A stretch of 64,000 nt of DNA from AC-69 sp963751665 (GTDB lineage: Bacteria > Actinomycetota > UBA4738 > HRBIN12): assembly GCA_963751665.1 (NCBI GenBank), contig CAVVVF010000004.1, positions 248,001-312,000 of the forward strand, given 5' to 3'. Below the pieces are notes generated by a model that was given only the letters and a program-made list of their open reading frames with translations, was not told the origin of the DNA and did no database searches. Below, in pieces: positions 22,881 through 31,287 of this stretch. The stretch's first letter is position 1. Every line of letters begins with the position of its first letter. Both the position numbers and the translations under genes were made by a program.

Positions 22881-23432
22881 ATGAGTCGGATCGGAAGGCA
22901 ACCCATCGAGATCCCGAGCGGCGTCGAGGTCGCGGTCGACGAGGACGCGACCGTGACCGTGAAGGGGCCGCGGGGAACCCTGTCCCGGCGGCTGCACCCC
23001 GAGATGCGCATCGTCCGCGACGACGGCGCGATCCGGGTGGAGCGCCCCAGCGACGAGGGTTTCCACCGGAGCCTGCACGGCCTCACCCGCACCCTCATCG
23101 CGAACATGGTCGAGGGCGTGACCAAGGGCTACGAGAAGCGCCTGCAGATCGTGGGCGTCGGCTACCGTGCGGCCCTCCGGGGGAAGGACCTGGAAGTCTC
23201 GGTGGGGTACTCGCACCCGGTCCACGTCCCGTGTCCCGACGGCATCGAGTTCGAGGTCCCCGCCCCCACCAGCGTGGTGATCCGCGGGAACGACAAGCAG
23301 CAGGTCGGGCAGATGGCCGCGGACATCCGGCAGATCCGCAAGCCAGAGCCGTACAAGGGCAAGGGCATCCGGTACGAGGGCGAGTTCGTTCGGAAGAAGG
23401 CCGGCAAGGCGGCGAAGGGCGCGACGGCATGA
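22881..23432 (+). CDS. rplF: 50S ribosomal protein L6
   Basis: 183 aa. Located at the base of the stalk near the sarcin-ricin loop. MSRIGRQPIEIPSGVEVAVD, TVKGPRGTLSRRL and KPEPYKGKGIRYEGEFVRKK are diagnostic. rplR overlaps its stop (ATGA). Confidence 0.97.
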   Translation: MSRIGRQPIEIPSGVEVAVDEDATVTVKGPRGTLSRRLHPEMRIVRDDGAIRVERPSDEGFHRSLHGLTRTLIANMVEGVTKGYEKRLQIVGVGYRAALRGKDLEVSVGYSHPVHVPCPDGIEFEVPAPTSVVIRGNDKQQVGQMAADIRQIRKPEPYKGKGIRYEGEFVRKKAGKAAKGATA

Positions 23433-23800
23433 GGACCCTCCAGCGTGGCACCGACAAGCGCTCGGCGCGGGCGCGCCGGCACCTCCGGGTCCGGCGCAAG
23501 ATCTCGGGCACGGCCGCGCGCCCGCGCCTGGCCGTGTACCGGTCCAATCGGCACATCTACGTGCAACTGATCGACGACGCCTCCTCCCGCACGATCGCCT
23601 CGGCGTCCGATCGCGAGGTCGGTGGGGGCGGGACCAAGGTCGACAAGAAGGTCGTGGCCAAGGCCGTGGGCGCCCTGATCGCCGACCGGGCGAAGCAGGC
23701 GGGCGTCCAGGGTGCGGTGTTCGACCGTGGCGGGCGGCTGTATCACGGCCGGATCGCCGCGCTGGCCGATGGGGCCAGGGAAGGGGGATTGGCGATCTGA
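23429..23800 (+). CDS. rplR: 50S ribosomal protein L18
   Basis: 123 aa. 5S rRNA-binding protein. RRHLRVRRKISGTAARPRLA, VYRSNRHIYVQLIDD and the C-terminal VFDRGGRLYHGRIAALADGA are conserved. Stop TGA 23798-23800 overlaps the rpsE ATG by one base. Confidence 0.97.
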   Translation: MRTLQRGTDKRSARARRHLRVRRKISGTAARPRLAVYRSNRHIYVQLIDDASSRTIASASDREVGGGGTKVDKKVVAKAVGALIADRAKQAGVQGAVFDRGGRLYHGRIAALADGAREGGLAI

Positions 23801-24399
23801 TGCGACGGTACGACGCGTCCACCGGAGACAAAGGCATGTACGAGGAGCGGGTCATCTCGATCAACCGCGTGGCCAAGGTGGTCAAGGGCGGCCGCCGCTT
23901 CTCCTTCGCCGCGCTCGTCGTGGTCGGCGACGGCGCGGGGCGCGTCGGCGTGGGCTACGGCAAGGCCAAGGAGGTCCCCGCGGCCATCGCCAAGGGGGTC
24001 GAGGAGGCCAAGCGCAAGATGTTCGAGGTCCCGATGATGGGGACCACCATCCCGCACCAGGTGACCGGGGAGGACGGCGCCGGCATCGTGCTCCTCAAGC
24101 CCGCCGCACCCGGCACCGGCGTCATCGCCGGCGGCCCGGTCCGGGCCCTGGTCGAGTGCGCGGGGATCAAGGACATCCTGTCCAAGTCCCTGGGCTCGAG
24201 CAACGCGATCAACATCGTGAAGGCGGCGGTGGCCGGGCTGCGGAGCCTGAAGCGGCCCGAGCAGGTGGCGCGGCTCCGCGGCCGCAAGCTGAGCGAGGTC
24301 GCGCCCAAGCCGATGCTCTCGGCCGTGGCCGCCGCGGACGAGCGGATGCAGGCGGCCCGGGCGGCCAAGCTGGAGGAGGCCTACGGTGACCAGGCTTAG
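23800..24399 (+). CDS. rpsE: 30S ribosomal protein S5
   Basis: 199 aa. Decoding-fidelity protein; VVKGGRRFSFAALVVVGDG and VGVGYGKAKEVPAAIAKGVE form the N-terminal RNA-binding domain, and GPVRALVECAGIKDILSKSL follows. The last 14 bases overlap rpmD. Confidence 0.97.
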   Translation: MRRYDASTGDKGMYEERVISINRVAKVVKGGRRFSFAALVVVGDGAGRVGVGYGKAKEVPAAIAKGVEEAKRKMFEVPMMGTTIPHQVTGEDGAGIVLLKPAAPGTGVIAGGPVRALVECAGIKDILSKSLGSSNAINIVKAAVAGLRSLKRPEQVARLRGRKLSEVAPKPMLSAVAAADERMQAARAAKLEEAYGDQA

Positions 24400-24571
24400 G
24401 GTCACCCAGGTCCGGAGCGTGATCCACCGACCCAAGGATCAGAAGGCCACGGTCCGCCGGTTGGGCCTTCACCGTCTCGGCCACACGGTGGAAAAGGACG
24501 ACCGCCCGGAGATCCGGGGCATGATCGCCAAGGTCAGCCACCTGGTGAAGGTCGAGGAGGTAGCCGAATGA
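24386..24571 (+). CDS. rpmD: 50S ribosomal protein L30
   Basis: 61 aa. LRVTQVRSVIHRPKDQKATV and LGLHRLGHTVEKDDRPEIRG are typical. GTG 24386 lies within the end of rpsE, and the stop overlaps the rplO ATG (ATGA). Confidence 0.95.
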   Translation: MTRLRVTQVRSVIHRPKDQKATVRRLGLHRLGHTVEKDDRPEIRGMIAKVSHLVKVEEVAE

Positions 24572-25005
24572 AGCTCCATCACCTCCGCCCGGCGGAGGGC
24601 GCCACCGAGCCGAAGCGGCGCGTCGGCCGGGGCAGGGCCGCCCGCCGAGGAAAGACCGCCGGCCGCGGCACCAAGGGATACGGAGCCCGCCACAACCCCA
24701 AGCTGGGTTTCGAGGGCGGCCAGATGCCCCTCCAGCGACGGGTGCCCAAGCTGAAGGGCTTCACCAACCGCAACCGGGTCGAGTTCTCGGTGGTGAACGT
24801 GGAGACCCTGGCCCAGGCGTTCGAGGGCGGCGAGGTCGATCCCGCCGCCATGCTGGCGCGCGGCCTGATCCACGGGGGAAGGCCGGTGAAGGTGCTGGCC
24901 CGGGGGGAGATCGGACTGGCCCTGACGGTCAAGGCCCATGCGTTCTCCGAGGCCGCCCGAGCCAAGATCGAGGCGGCCGGAGGCAGGGCCGAGCTCGTCA
25001 CCTGA
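24568..25005 (+). CDS. rplO: 50S ribosomal protein L15
   Basis: 145 aa. Late assembly protein; KRRVGRGRAARRGKTAGRGT, GFEGGQMPLQRRVPKLKGF and the VKAHAFSEAARAKIEAAGG end are conserved. Followed 20 bp later by secY, which appears to have its own -10 box. Confidence 0.97.
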   Translation: MKLHHLRPAEGATEPKRRVGRGRAARRGKTAGRGTKGYGARHNPKLGFEGGQMPLQRRVPKLKGFTNRNRVEFSVVNVETLAQAFEGGEVDPAAMLARGLIHGGRPVKVLARGEIGLALTVKAHAFSEAARAKIEAAGGRAELVT

Positions 25006-25010
25006 CGGGG

Positions 25011-25016
25011 TAGAAT
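25011..25016 (+). promoter_or_regulatory. -10 element for leaderless secY transcript
   Basis: TAGAAT, nine bases before the secY GTG at 25026. The expected transcription start falls on or next to the start codon. No good -35 box is visible, so this is a candidate only. Confidence 0.4.
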
Positions 25017-25025
25017 CGAGTTCTC

Positions 25026-26313
25026 GTGCTGCGCGCCTTCGTCAACGCCTTCAAGGTCCCGGACCTTCGCAAGAAGATCCTGTTCACGCTGTTCATCATC
25101 GCGATCTACCGGTTCGGCTCGCACGTGCCCGTCCCCATCGTCGACATCAGCCGGCTGACGGCCGCGTTCAAGTCGCAGGGCCAGGGCGGGTTCCTGTCGT
25201 TCATCGACCTGTTCTCCGGCGGCGCGCTGACCCGGATGGCCGTGTTCGGCCTGGGGATCATGCCGTACATCACCAGCTCCATCATCATGCAGCTCCTCGA
25301 CCGTGGTGATCCCCAAGCTCGAGCAGTGGCAGAAGCAAGGCGAGACGGGCATCAAGAAGATCAACCAGTGGACGCGCTACGTGACGGTGGTCCTGGCGCT
25401 CCTCCAGTCCACCGGCCTCGTGTTCCTGTTCCACTCCGGGGCCCAGCAGCTGAACGGCGTCGACGTGTTCCGGCCGGGGACGTTCACCGCGCCGAACATC
25501 GCGCTGATCGTGCTGATCATGACGGCCGGCACGGCGGCGATCATGTGGATGGGTGAGCTCATCACCCAGCGCGGGATCGGCAACGGCATGTCGGTCCTCA
25601 TCTTCGCCAGCGTGATCTCCCGGCTCCCGACCGAGGGCCGCGCGATCCTGTTGCAGAGCAACGCGAAGTTCATCGTGGTCCTGTTGATCGGCCTGGCCCT
25701 CGTCGTGGCCGTGGTCTTCGTCGAGCAGGGCCAGCGGCGGATCCCGGTCCAGTACGCCAAGCGCGTCGTGGGGCGCAGGATGACCACCGGCGGCAGTACC
25801 TACATCCCGCTCAAGGTCAACCAGGCCGGGGTCATCCCGATCATCTTCGCCTCGTCGGTCCTGTACTTCCCGACGCTCCTGGCCAGCGTGTACCACGCCA
25901 ACTGGTTCACGAACTTCGTGAACAACTACGTCACGAACCAGCGGAGCCTGGTGTACATGGCCATCTACGGCATGTTGATCGTGTTCTTCGCCTACTTCTA
26001 CACGGCCATCGCGTTCAACCCCGTCGATACCGCGGACAACCTCCGGAAGTACGGGGGATTCATCCCCGGGATCCGGCCCGGCCAGCCCACGGCGAACTAC
26101 CTGAACGACGTGCTCGTACGCATCACGTTGCCCGGGTCGCTGTTCCTTGCGGCCATCGCGCTCCTGCCGTCGATCGTCTTCGCGTTCTGGGTCATCCAGC
26201 AGTTCCCGTTCGGCGGGACCTCGCTCCTCATCACGGTCGGCGTGGCTCTCGAGACCATGAAGCAGCTCGAGTCCCAGCTGCTCATGCGGCACTACGAGGG
26301 ATTCCTGAAGTAG
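25026..26313 (+). CDS. secY: Preprotein translocase subunit SecY (frame break at codon ~92)
   Basis: Channel subunit of the Sec translocon; ten membrane helices expected and seen as hydrophobic stretches. GTG 25026 gives MLRAFVNAFKVPDLRKKILF. At IMQLL the text reads CTCCTCGACCGTG. Removing G 25299 gives LLTVVIPKLEQWQKQGETGI, the family sequence. From there the frame is perfect through RGIGNGMSVLIFASVISRLP and VDTADNLRKYGGFIPGIRPG to KQLESQLLMRHYEGFLK. It is essential, so the extra G is probably a consensus error. Confidence 0.93.
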
Positions 26314-26315
26314 CC

Positions 26316-26979
26316 ATGAGGATCGTCCTCCTCGGTCCTCCGGGGGCGGGAAAGGGCACGCAGGCCAGGAAGCTGTCGGAACGCTACGGGCTCCCCGTGA
26401 TCGGGACGGGCGACATCTTCCGGGACCACGTCGCACGGGGCACCGCCGCTCGGCCTGGCGGCCAAGGAGTACATGGACCGGGGGGACTACGTTCCCGACG
26501 AGATCGCGGTGAAGATGGTCCTGGAGCGGTTGGAGCAACCGGATACCAGGGAAGGGTTCATCCTCGACGGCTTCCCCCGCACCGTGGCCCAGGCCCAGGC
26601 GCTGGAAGGCGCCCTGGCCGCCGCGGGCCGTCCGCTCTCCGCGGTCCTGAACTTCAAGATCGGCGACGAGGTGGCGGTGAAGCGGCTGACCAGCCGGATC
26701 GTGTGCCCGAACTGCAAGCGCGTGTACAACCTCGAGTTCAAGCGGCCCCGGGTCGAAGGCATCTGCGACGTCTGCGGCCACCGGCTCGAGCCGAGGTCCG
26801 ACGACGACGAGGACACGATCCGTCGCCGGCTGGAGGTGTACCGGCGGGAGACCCAGCCGCTCGTGCTGTACTTCTGGGAGCGAGGACTGCTGCGGGACAT
26901 CGATGCGGAAGCCCCCGAGGAGGTCGTGGCCGACCGCACCATCGAGGCCCTGTCCGACCTGCTGGACCTGGAAGCATGA
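26316..26979 (+). CDS. adk: Adenylate kinase, zinc-LID type (frame break at codon ~43)
   Basis: Catalyses ATP + AMP = 2 ADP. P-loop GPPGAGKGTQ, then GTGDIFRDHVARGT. Extra G 26445 (CACCGCCGCTC for CACCCCGCTC) breaks the frame; without it PLGLAAKEYMDRGDYVPDEI follows and LDGFPRTVAQAQAL is in place. The LID domain carries four cysteines (CPNCKRVYNLEF ... CDVCG), so it binds zinc like Gram-positive Adk. It overlaps map by four bases. Confidence 0.93.
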
Positions 26980-27729
26980 TCATCTACAAGTCGCCCGAGG
27001 AGGTGGACAGGATGCGGGCGGCCGGCCGCATCGTCGCGGCGACGATCGACACGGTGCTCGGGGCGGTCCGCCCTGGCGTCTCCACCGCGGACCTTGACCG
27101 CGTGGCGGAGGACTTCATCCGGGAACGGGACGGCATCGCCCTCGTTCAAGGGCTACCGGGGATTCCCCGCCTCCATCTGCGCCTCGCTGAACGACGAGGT
27201 GGTCCACGGGATCCCCTCGCCGAAGCGGATCCTGAAGGAGGGCGACGTGCTGTCGCTCGACTTCGGGGCCATCTGGGAGGGCTACCACGCGGACTCGGCG
27301 GTCACGGTGTTCGTGGGCGAGCCGCCTTCGGCGGAGGCCGAGAAGCTCGTCCGGGTGACCGAGGAGGCACTGGAGGCCGGGATCTCCCAGATCCGCCCGG
27401 GGGGCCGTCTGTCCGACATCTCCCACGCGGTGCAGCAGGTCGTGGAGGGGGCCGGGTTCTCGGTGGTCCGGGAGTACGTGGGCCACGGCATCGGCCGGAG
27501 CCTGCACGAGGACCCCCAGATCCCGAACTACGGGCTTCCGGGCCGGGGACCCGAACTCCGACCGGGCCTGGTGGTCGCGGTCGAGCCCATGGTCACCATG
27601 GGGGACTGGCGGACCCGAGTGCTGGCCGACGACTGGACCGTCGTGACCGCCGACGGGTCGCTGGCCGCCCACTTCGAGCACACCATCGCGGTCACGGAAG
27701 GCGGCCACGAGGTCCTCACCGCGCCATAG
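26976..27729 (+). CDS. map: Methionine aminopeptidase, type I (frame break at codon ~55)
   Basis: Removes the initiator Met. ATG 26976 gives MIIYKSPEEVDRMRAAGRIV. Extra G 27138 (GCATCGCCCTCG for GCATCCCCTCG) interrupts DGIPSFKGYRGFPASICASL. Downstream the metal ligands are present: Asp in LSLDFGAIWEGYHADSAVT, His in YVGHGIGRSLHE, Glu in VAVEPMVTMG and in HFEHTIAVTE. Normally infA follows; here a ~9.3-kb island intervenes. Confidence 0.93.
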
Positions 27730-27909
27730 TCGGCCGAGTCGATCTGGATCCATCCGCATCGCGTCCCGGTTCGTACGGCGTTCGACAGGCGGGTCTATCA
27801 CGGCGATTGCCTACAGCAAACGGTATCTAGCGCGTGCTACCGCATTCGGATACGTTCTGAACCCAGAGGCAGGGACGATGCCTTAACTCCGCATCGACAA
27901 GGAGGAGTC

Positions 27910-28576
27910 ATGGCAACCGGGGAATCAAGCCTGACGCCATCGATGAACGTCGGCCGCATCCGCGAGCCCATGTTCCGTACGGTAAAGCGCGGATATCGAC
28001 CCCACCGAGGTGCTTGAGTACTTGGGCCTGGTCGCAGACCGGGTCGAAGCATTGGAATCCCGAGGGGGACAGCTCGAGTCCGAGCTTCTTGAAGCCCGTC
28101 GACAGAGTGACAAGGTCCTGCAAGACCAATCGCTCACGAGCTCAGACCCATACGAGGCCGTGTCCACTCGAGTTGCCGATCTGGTCCGCACGTTCGATCA
28201 CGACGTCGACAAGCTCCGTGTAGAGGCCGAAGCGGAGGTCGATCGCATGCTCGCCGAGGCGAGGATCCAGGCCGAGCGTATTCGCTTGGATTCGCAAAGC
28301 AAAGCTGATGAGGCCCACGCACGTGCCGAACGAGCCTTGCGGGATGCTGGGACCAAAGCAGATGAGGTCTTGTCGGCCCTGGGTTCGCGCAGGGAGGCCT
28401 TGTTGGGTGAGCTCAGGGCCATGCGCCTCCGCATGTTGGATTCGGTGAGAGGTCTGGAGACGATGATCGAGGAGGCCGCCTCGGATGGGGTCTTGGTGCT
28501 GGAGGACTCGGCCAGAGGAGCCTCCGACCCGACCTCGACCATGTCGGTAGAGGAGGGGGCCGAGCCCCGCACCTAA
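27910..28576 (+). CDS. DivIVA-like coiled-coil protein, copy 1 (frame break at codon ~29)
   Basis: About 222 aa after removing extra C 27997 (TATCGACCCC for TATGACCCC), which restores FRTVKRGYDPTEVLEYLGLV. The N-terminal block (F-x-T-V-x-R-G-Y-D-x-x-x-V-L-E-Y-L) is the DivIVA/Wag31-type membrane-curvature and polarity motif. The middle is a long charged coiled coil with Ala/Glu/Arg heptad and 11-mer patterns (VDKLRVEAEAEVDRMLAEAR). The end is acidic. SD AAGGAGG precedes ATG 27910. It is the first of three tandem paralogues with the same architecture. Function inferred only: scaffold at poles, septum or membrane. Confidence 0.8.
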
Positions 28577-28718
28577 CCGGGCGCGGATGACAGGACCGCG
28601 TGCCCAGGACTGCCGGGAAGTCCTCGCTGGCGGCGGCTAGCGCAAAGTGCCTGGATAGGGGTACTCTCAGGCTTGAGGGGGAAGCCTTCCCTACTCCTCG
28701 GATCGACAGGGGGGAACC

Positions 28719-29435
28719 ATGGGCACATGGGAGTCAGACTTGTCGTCATCGGCAAGCGCCGGCCGTATCCGCCAGCCCACGTTCGCCACGGTGTTCCGCG
28801 GGTACGACTCCAACCAGGTCCTCGAGTACCTGAGCGGGGTGGCCGATCACGTTGAAGCGCTGGAGTCCAAGGTCCAACAGCTCGAGTTGGAGCTCAAGGA
28901 ATCGCGGCGTCAGGGCATCGCCCTACAGGACAAGGTCAGCGGTGGCCAGGACCCCTACGACACCATCTCCGCCCGGGTGGCCGATCTGGTGAGGATGTTC
29001 GATCAAGATGTGGAGAGGCTTCGTGCCGAGGCCGAGGCAGAGGTCCAGCGCCTCCTCGCCGACGCGGGGACCGAAGGCGAGCGCCTCCTCGCCGATGCCC
29101 GGACCGAGGCAGAGCGAACGCGGCTGGACGCGCAGGACAAGGCTGCCGAAACGCGGGCAGGCGCGGAGCGGACGCTTCGGGATGCCCGGATCGAGACCGA
29201 GCACGCATTGTCGAGCCTGACCTCGCGTCGGGATGCCTTGGTCGGCGAGCTTCGGATCTTGCGCGACCGGATACTCGACACGGTGAAGGGTCTGGAGACG
29301 TCCATCGGTGGCTCGGGGGGAGATCACGTTGTGACGCTCGAGGACGCCCGTAAGGGCGAGCCGGCGGACGCAACTTCGATCAGCTCTTCAAAGGGACAGC
29401 CCGACCCCGGCGCATACTATGGACCTACGTCTTAG
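28719..29435 (+). CDS. DivIVA-like coiled-coil protein, copy 2
   Basis: 238 aa, intact. The N-terminal motif PTFATVFRGYDSNQVLEYLS is followed by VADHVEALESKVQQLELELK and a coiled coil with RLLADAGTEGERLLADARTE repeats, then RRDALVGELRILRDRILDTV, which is shared with both sister genes. ATG 28719 follows AGGGGGGAA. The sequence before the SD (GGATCGACAGG) recurs in front of copies 1 and 3. Paralogue of its neighbours, moderately diverged, so not a recent duplication. Confidence 0.8.
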   Translation: MGTWESDLSSSASAGRIRQPTFATVFRGYDSNQVLEYLSGVADHVEALESKVQQLELELKESRRQGIALQDKVSGGQDPYDTISARVADLVRMFDQDVERLRAEAEAEVQRLLADAGTEGERLLADARTEAERTRLDAQDKAAETRAGAERTLRDARIETEHALSSLTSRRDALVGELRILRDRILDTVKGLETSIGGSGGDHVVTLEDARKGEPADATSISSSKGQPDPGAYYGPTS

Positions 29436-29532
29436 GACGATCGAACTAATCGAGGGCCCCCGGATGGCAGTTACCCTCCAAGCGGAGGAAGGCTAACCTC
29501 CTGATATCGGTGGATCCGACAGGAGGATTCGC

Positions 29533-30231
29533 ATGGCCACCCGGGAATCAGGGCTGACACCGCCAACAGCCGCCGGTTCGTCCAACCGGCCCACGTTCGG
29601 GACTGTGCGGCGGGGGTATGACCCTGCCCAGGTCCTCGAGTACTTGTCGCGGGTGGCGGATCAGGTGGAAGCGTTGGAGTCTGAAGTGCGGCGGCTTCAG
29701 GCGGAACTTGGTCAGCGGGAGGTCGTCCCGAACGAGCTGGCTCCCACTGATCAAGACCAATACGAAGCCGCTGGCGCTCGGGTGGCCGATCTGATGCGGG
29801 CCTTCGATGAAGATGTGGAGAGGCTTCGCCGGGAGGCCGAGGCGGAGGCGGACCGCATCGTCGCCGAGGGGAGGTCCGAAGCCGATCGCATCCAACAGGA
29901 GGCCCAGAGCTTGCATGGGGAGGCGGCGGCGAAGGCCGAACACGTCCAGGCCAAGGCCAGAACCGAGGCCGACAAGATCCGCCTGGACGCCCAGAGTAAG
30001 GCCGAGGACGTCCGCCTTCAGGCGGCAGAGGCCCTGCGAGAGGCCCAGAAGGAGTCCGACAAGGTCCTTTCGAGCCTGGCGTCGCGCCGGCAGGCCATGC
30101 TCGGCGAGCTCCGGGACATGCGCGATCGCATGATCAGCGCGGCCAAGGATCTTGAGGCCACCGTGGAGGGTGTGTCTGCCGAGGACCAAGTCGTGGTCGT
30201 GGAGGAGGCTAAGGCCGAACGCCGGACGTAG
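29533..30231 (+). CDS. DivIVA-like coiled-coil protein, copy 3
   Basis: 232 aa, intact, and closest to canonical DivIVA: PTFGTVRRGYDPAQVLEYLS, VADQVEALESEVRRLQAEL, then a coiled coil (VERLRREAEAEADRIVAEGR, AEDVRLQAAEALREAQKESD). ATG 29533 follows AGGAGGA. Its leader contains CCTCC and GGAGG blocks (29477-29502) that could fold with or mask the ribosome site. The stop codon forms one arm of a terminator hairpin shared with a small convergent gene. Confidence 0.82.
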   Translation: MATRESGLTPPTAAGSSNRPTFGTVRRGYDPAQVLEYLSRVADQVEALESEVRRLQAELGQREVVPNELAPTDQDQYEAAGARVADLMRAFDEDVERLRREAEAEADRIVAEGRSEADRIQQEAQSLHGEAAAKAEHVQAKARTEADKIRLDAQSKAEDVRLQAAEALREAQKESDKVLSSLASRRQAMLGELRDMRDRMISAAKDLEATVEGVSAEDQVVVVEEAKAERRT

Positions 30232-30252
30232 CCCCTGCCATCCCTGGGGCTA
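30229..30252. terminator. Shared hairpin between convergent genes
   Basis: TAGCCCC (30229-30235) pairs with GGGGCTA (30246-30252). The left arm begins with the stop codon of DivIVA-like copy 3; the right arm ends with the complement of the stop codon of the small minus-strand gene. No strong T-run, so bidirectional termination is only probable. Confidence 0.5.
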
Positions 30253-30348
30253 TCGAAGGCTGCTCCCGATCAGCGCGACCAGCGCCACGATGACCGCGAT
30301 GACGGCGACCGTCGCGGTGATCGTCACCCACCTCGGGACTCTCCTCAT
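30250..30348 (-). CDS. Small single-span membrane peptide (32 aa)
   Basis: Reads MRRVPRWVTITATVAVIAVI, then ten further hydrophobic residues and SSLR. A short basic head before one membrane helix is the pattern of many tiny actinobacterial membrane peptides. ATG 30348 has GGGAGG 13 bases upstream, a rather long spacing. The stop overlaps the hairpin shared with the convergent gene. Coding status rests on composition and this arrangement only. Confidence 0.4.
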   Translation of the reverse strand: MRRVPRWVTITATVAVIAVIVALVALIGSSLR

Positions 30349-30648
30349 TTGCGCGGTTTGACCTCCCCTTCGGGCTCCACTCCCTGTCGAGGCCTCGAAC
30401 CCTGTCCCTCCGGTGGCCGAGTCCCGACCCAGACTCCTGCCCAGACCTTAGGCCCTATCCGAAGGAATTCTCTCTGACTAGTCCTCAAGGACTACTCGCT
30501 CTCCGCGGATACCTAACGTCGGGTATGCGCGACCCGCTCAAGTTAGCGGGGTCCTGAGAGCTGGGCCGCCCAGGGAAGGGCGGCCGGGTCAGTGCCTGGA
30601 GGGCGGGGAACACCCCTTGGACGGGCCGTGGTGGGCCCGGGAAGGAAG
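30349..30648. other. Island intergenic region, structured
   Basis: 300 bp without a convincing gene. It holds a 7+7 palindrome (30479-30494) and a perfect GGCCGCCC/GGGCGGCC hairpin (30564-30571 with 30578-30585). A GGGG/CCCC stem near 30605-30616 lies just before the secreted-protein gene. Pyrimidine-rich on this strand between 30360 and 30450. No recognisable riboswitch motif. Confidence 0.5.
30479..30494. repeat. 16-bp palindrome TAGTCCT-CA-AGGACTA
   Basis: A perfect 7+7 inverted repeat with a 2-bp centre, upstream of the small secreted-protein gene. Size and symmetry suit a dimeric repressor site, but no cognate regulator is apparent. Confidence 0.45.
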
Positions 30649-31203
30649 GTGAGAGGAGAGGAATGGCAGGTAACTCCATGCGGGAGGACTACTTCGTCCT
30701 CGGCAAAGGGCAGGCCACGCCGATGGCCTGCCCTTTTCCTTGCGACGGCGCTGCTCGTCGCGCTCGTGTTCGTCCCGGGTCGAGCCACTCCCCGTGACCC
30801 CTGCCGTTTGCCGCCCTTTCCCGCGCGCGCGATCGCCCTAAGCGACCCCACGGGAGGCGTGACGCTCAGCGACGCCGCGCCGCACTTCGGGAACACAATC
30901 ACGATCTCGGCCGACTCCTCGATCCCCAACGGGGTGAAGTACAGCGTGGGCGTGAGTATCGTTTGCCAACAGAACGGGCACCCTGTCTTCATGGACGCGC
31001 AGTTCACGATGAACCCGGATGCCTTCGCGCCACAGTTCACGCTTGGTCCGAGTTCGGTTGGAACAGCGGACGGAACGTACTACTGGACGGGTGGAGCAGC
31101 GAACTGTACAGCCGACCTGTTGTACTACACGTGGCAGGGGCAGACCCAGGCGGGCTCATACGCGCTAGCCGCGGCGATGGAGTTCGACGTGGCGGCGGCC
31201 TAG
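30649..31203 (+). CDS. Small secreted protein of unknown function
   Basis: GTG 30649 follows GGAAGGAAG. The product (~184 aa) has a basic stretch (SAKGRPRRW), a hydrophobic helix (PALFLATALLVALVFV) and a GRA cleavage-like site, then a mature part of ~140 residues that is Ser/Thr/Gly-rich. Cysteines fall at DPC, IVCQQ and ANCTAD. The mature part (VTLSDAAPHFGNTITISADS...) looks like a beta-sandwich surface protein; I do not recognise the family. Oddly, a perfect terminator-like hairpin (30708-30737) lies inside the signal-peptide region, so the start could instead be further downstream. It converges on the giant repeat gene. Confidence 0.6.
   Translation: MRGEEWQVTPCGRTTSSSAKGRPRRWPALFLATALLVALVFVPGRATPRDPCRLPPFPARAIALSDPTGGVTLSDAAPHFGNTITISADSSIPNGVKYSVGVSIVCQQNGHPVFMDAQFTMNPDAFAPQFTLGPSSVGTADGTYYWTGGAANCTADLLYYTWQGQTQAGSYALAAAMEFDVAAA
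30708..30737 (+). terminator. Strong terminator-like hairpin inside the start of the secreted-protein gene
   Basis: GGGCAGGCCA (30708-30717) pairs perfectly with TGGCCTGCCC (30724-30733) and TTTT follows. A second hairpin, GAGGAC/GTCCTC, lies just upstream (around 30683-30700). The location suggests an attenuator controlling readthrough into the gene. Confidence 0.6.
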
Positions 31204-31231
31204 GGATCCGCAGACTCCCTATTCGACGAAA

Positions 31232-31266
31232 TCGGAACGGCCGGTCCCTTGAACCGGCCGTTCCGA
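31232..31266. terminator. Bidirectional terminator between convergent genes
   Basis: TCGGAACGGCCGGT (31232-31245) and ACCGGCCGTTCCGA (31253-31266) form a perfect 14-bp stem with a 7-base loop. On the minus strand it is followed by TTTCGTC, fitting termination of the giant gene; the plus-strand tail is less T-rich. Confidence 0.75.
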
Positions 31267-31287
31267 CGCTTCTGCCGTCGTACCTGC

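Noticed and set aside
30541..30740. c-di-GMP, c-di-AMP, TPP or cobalamin riboswitch
   Set aside because: I checked for the conserved core motifs of these classes and did not find them; only hairpins and a terminator-like stem are visible.
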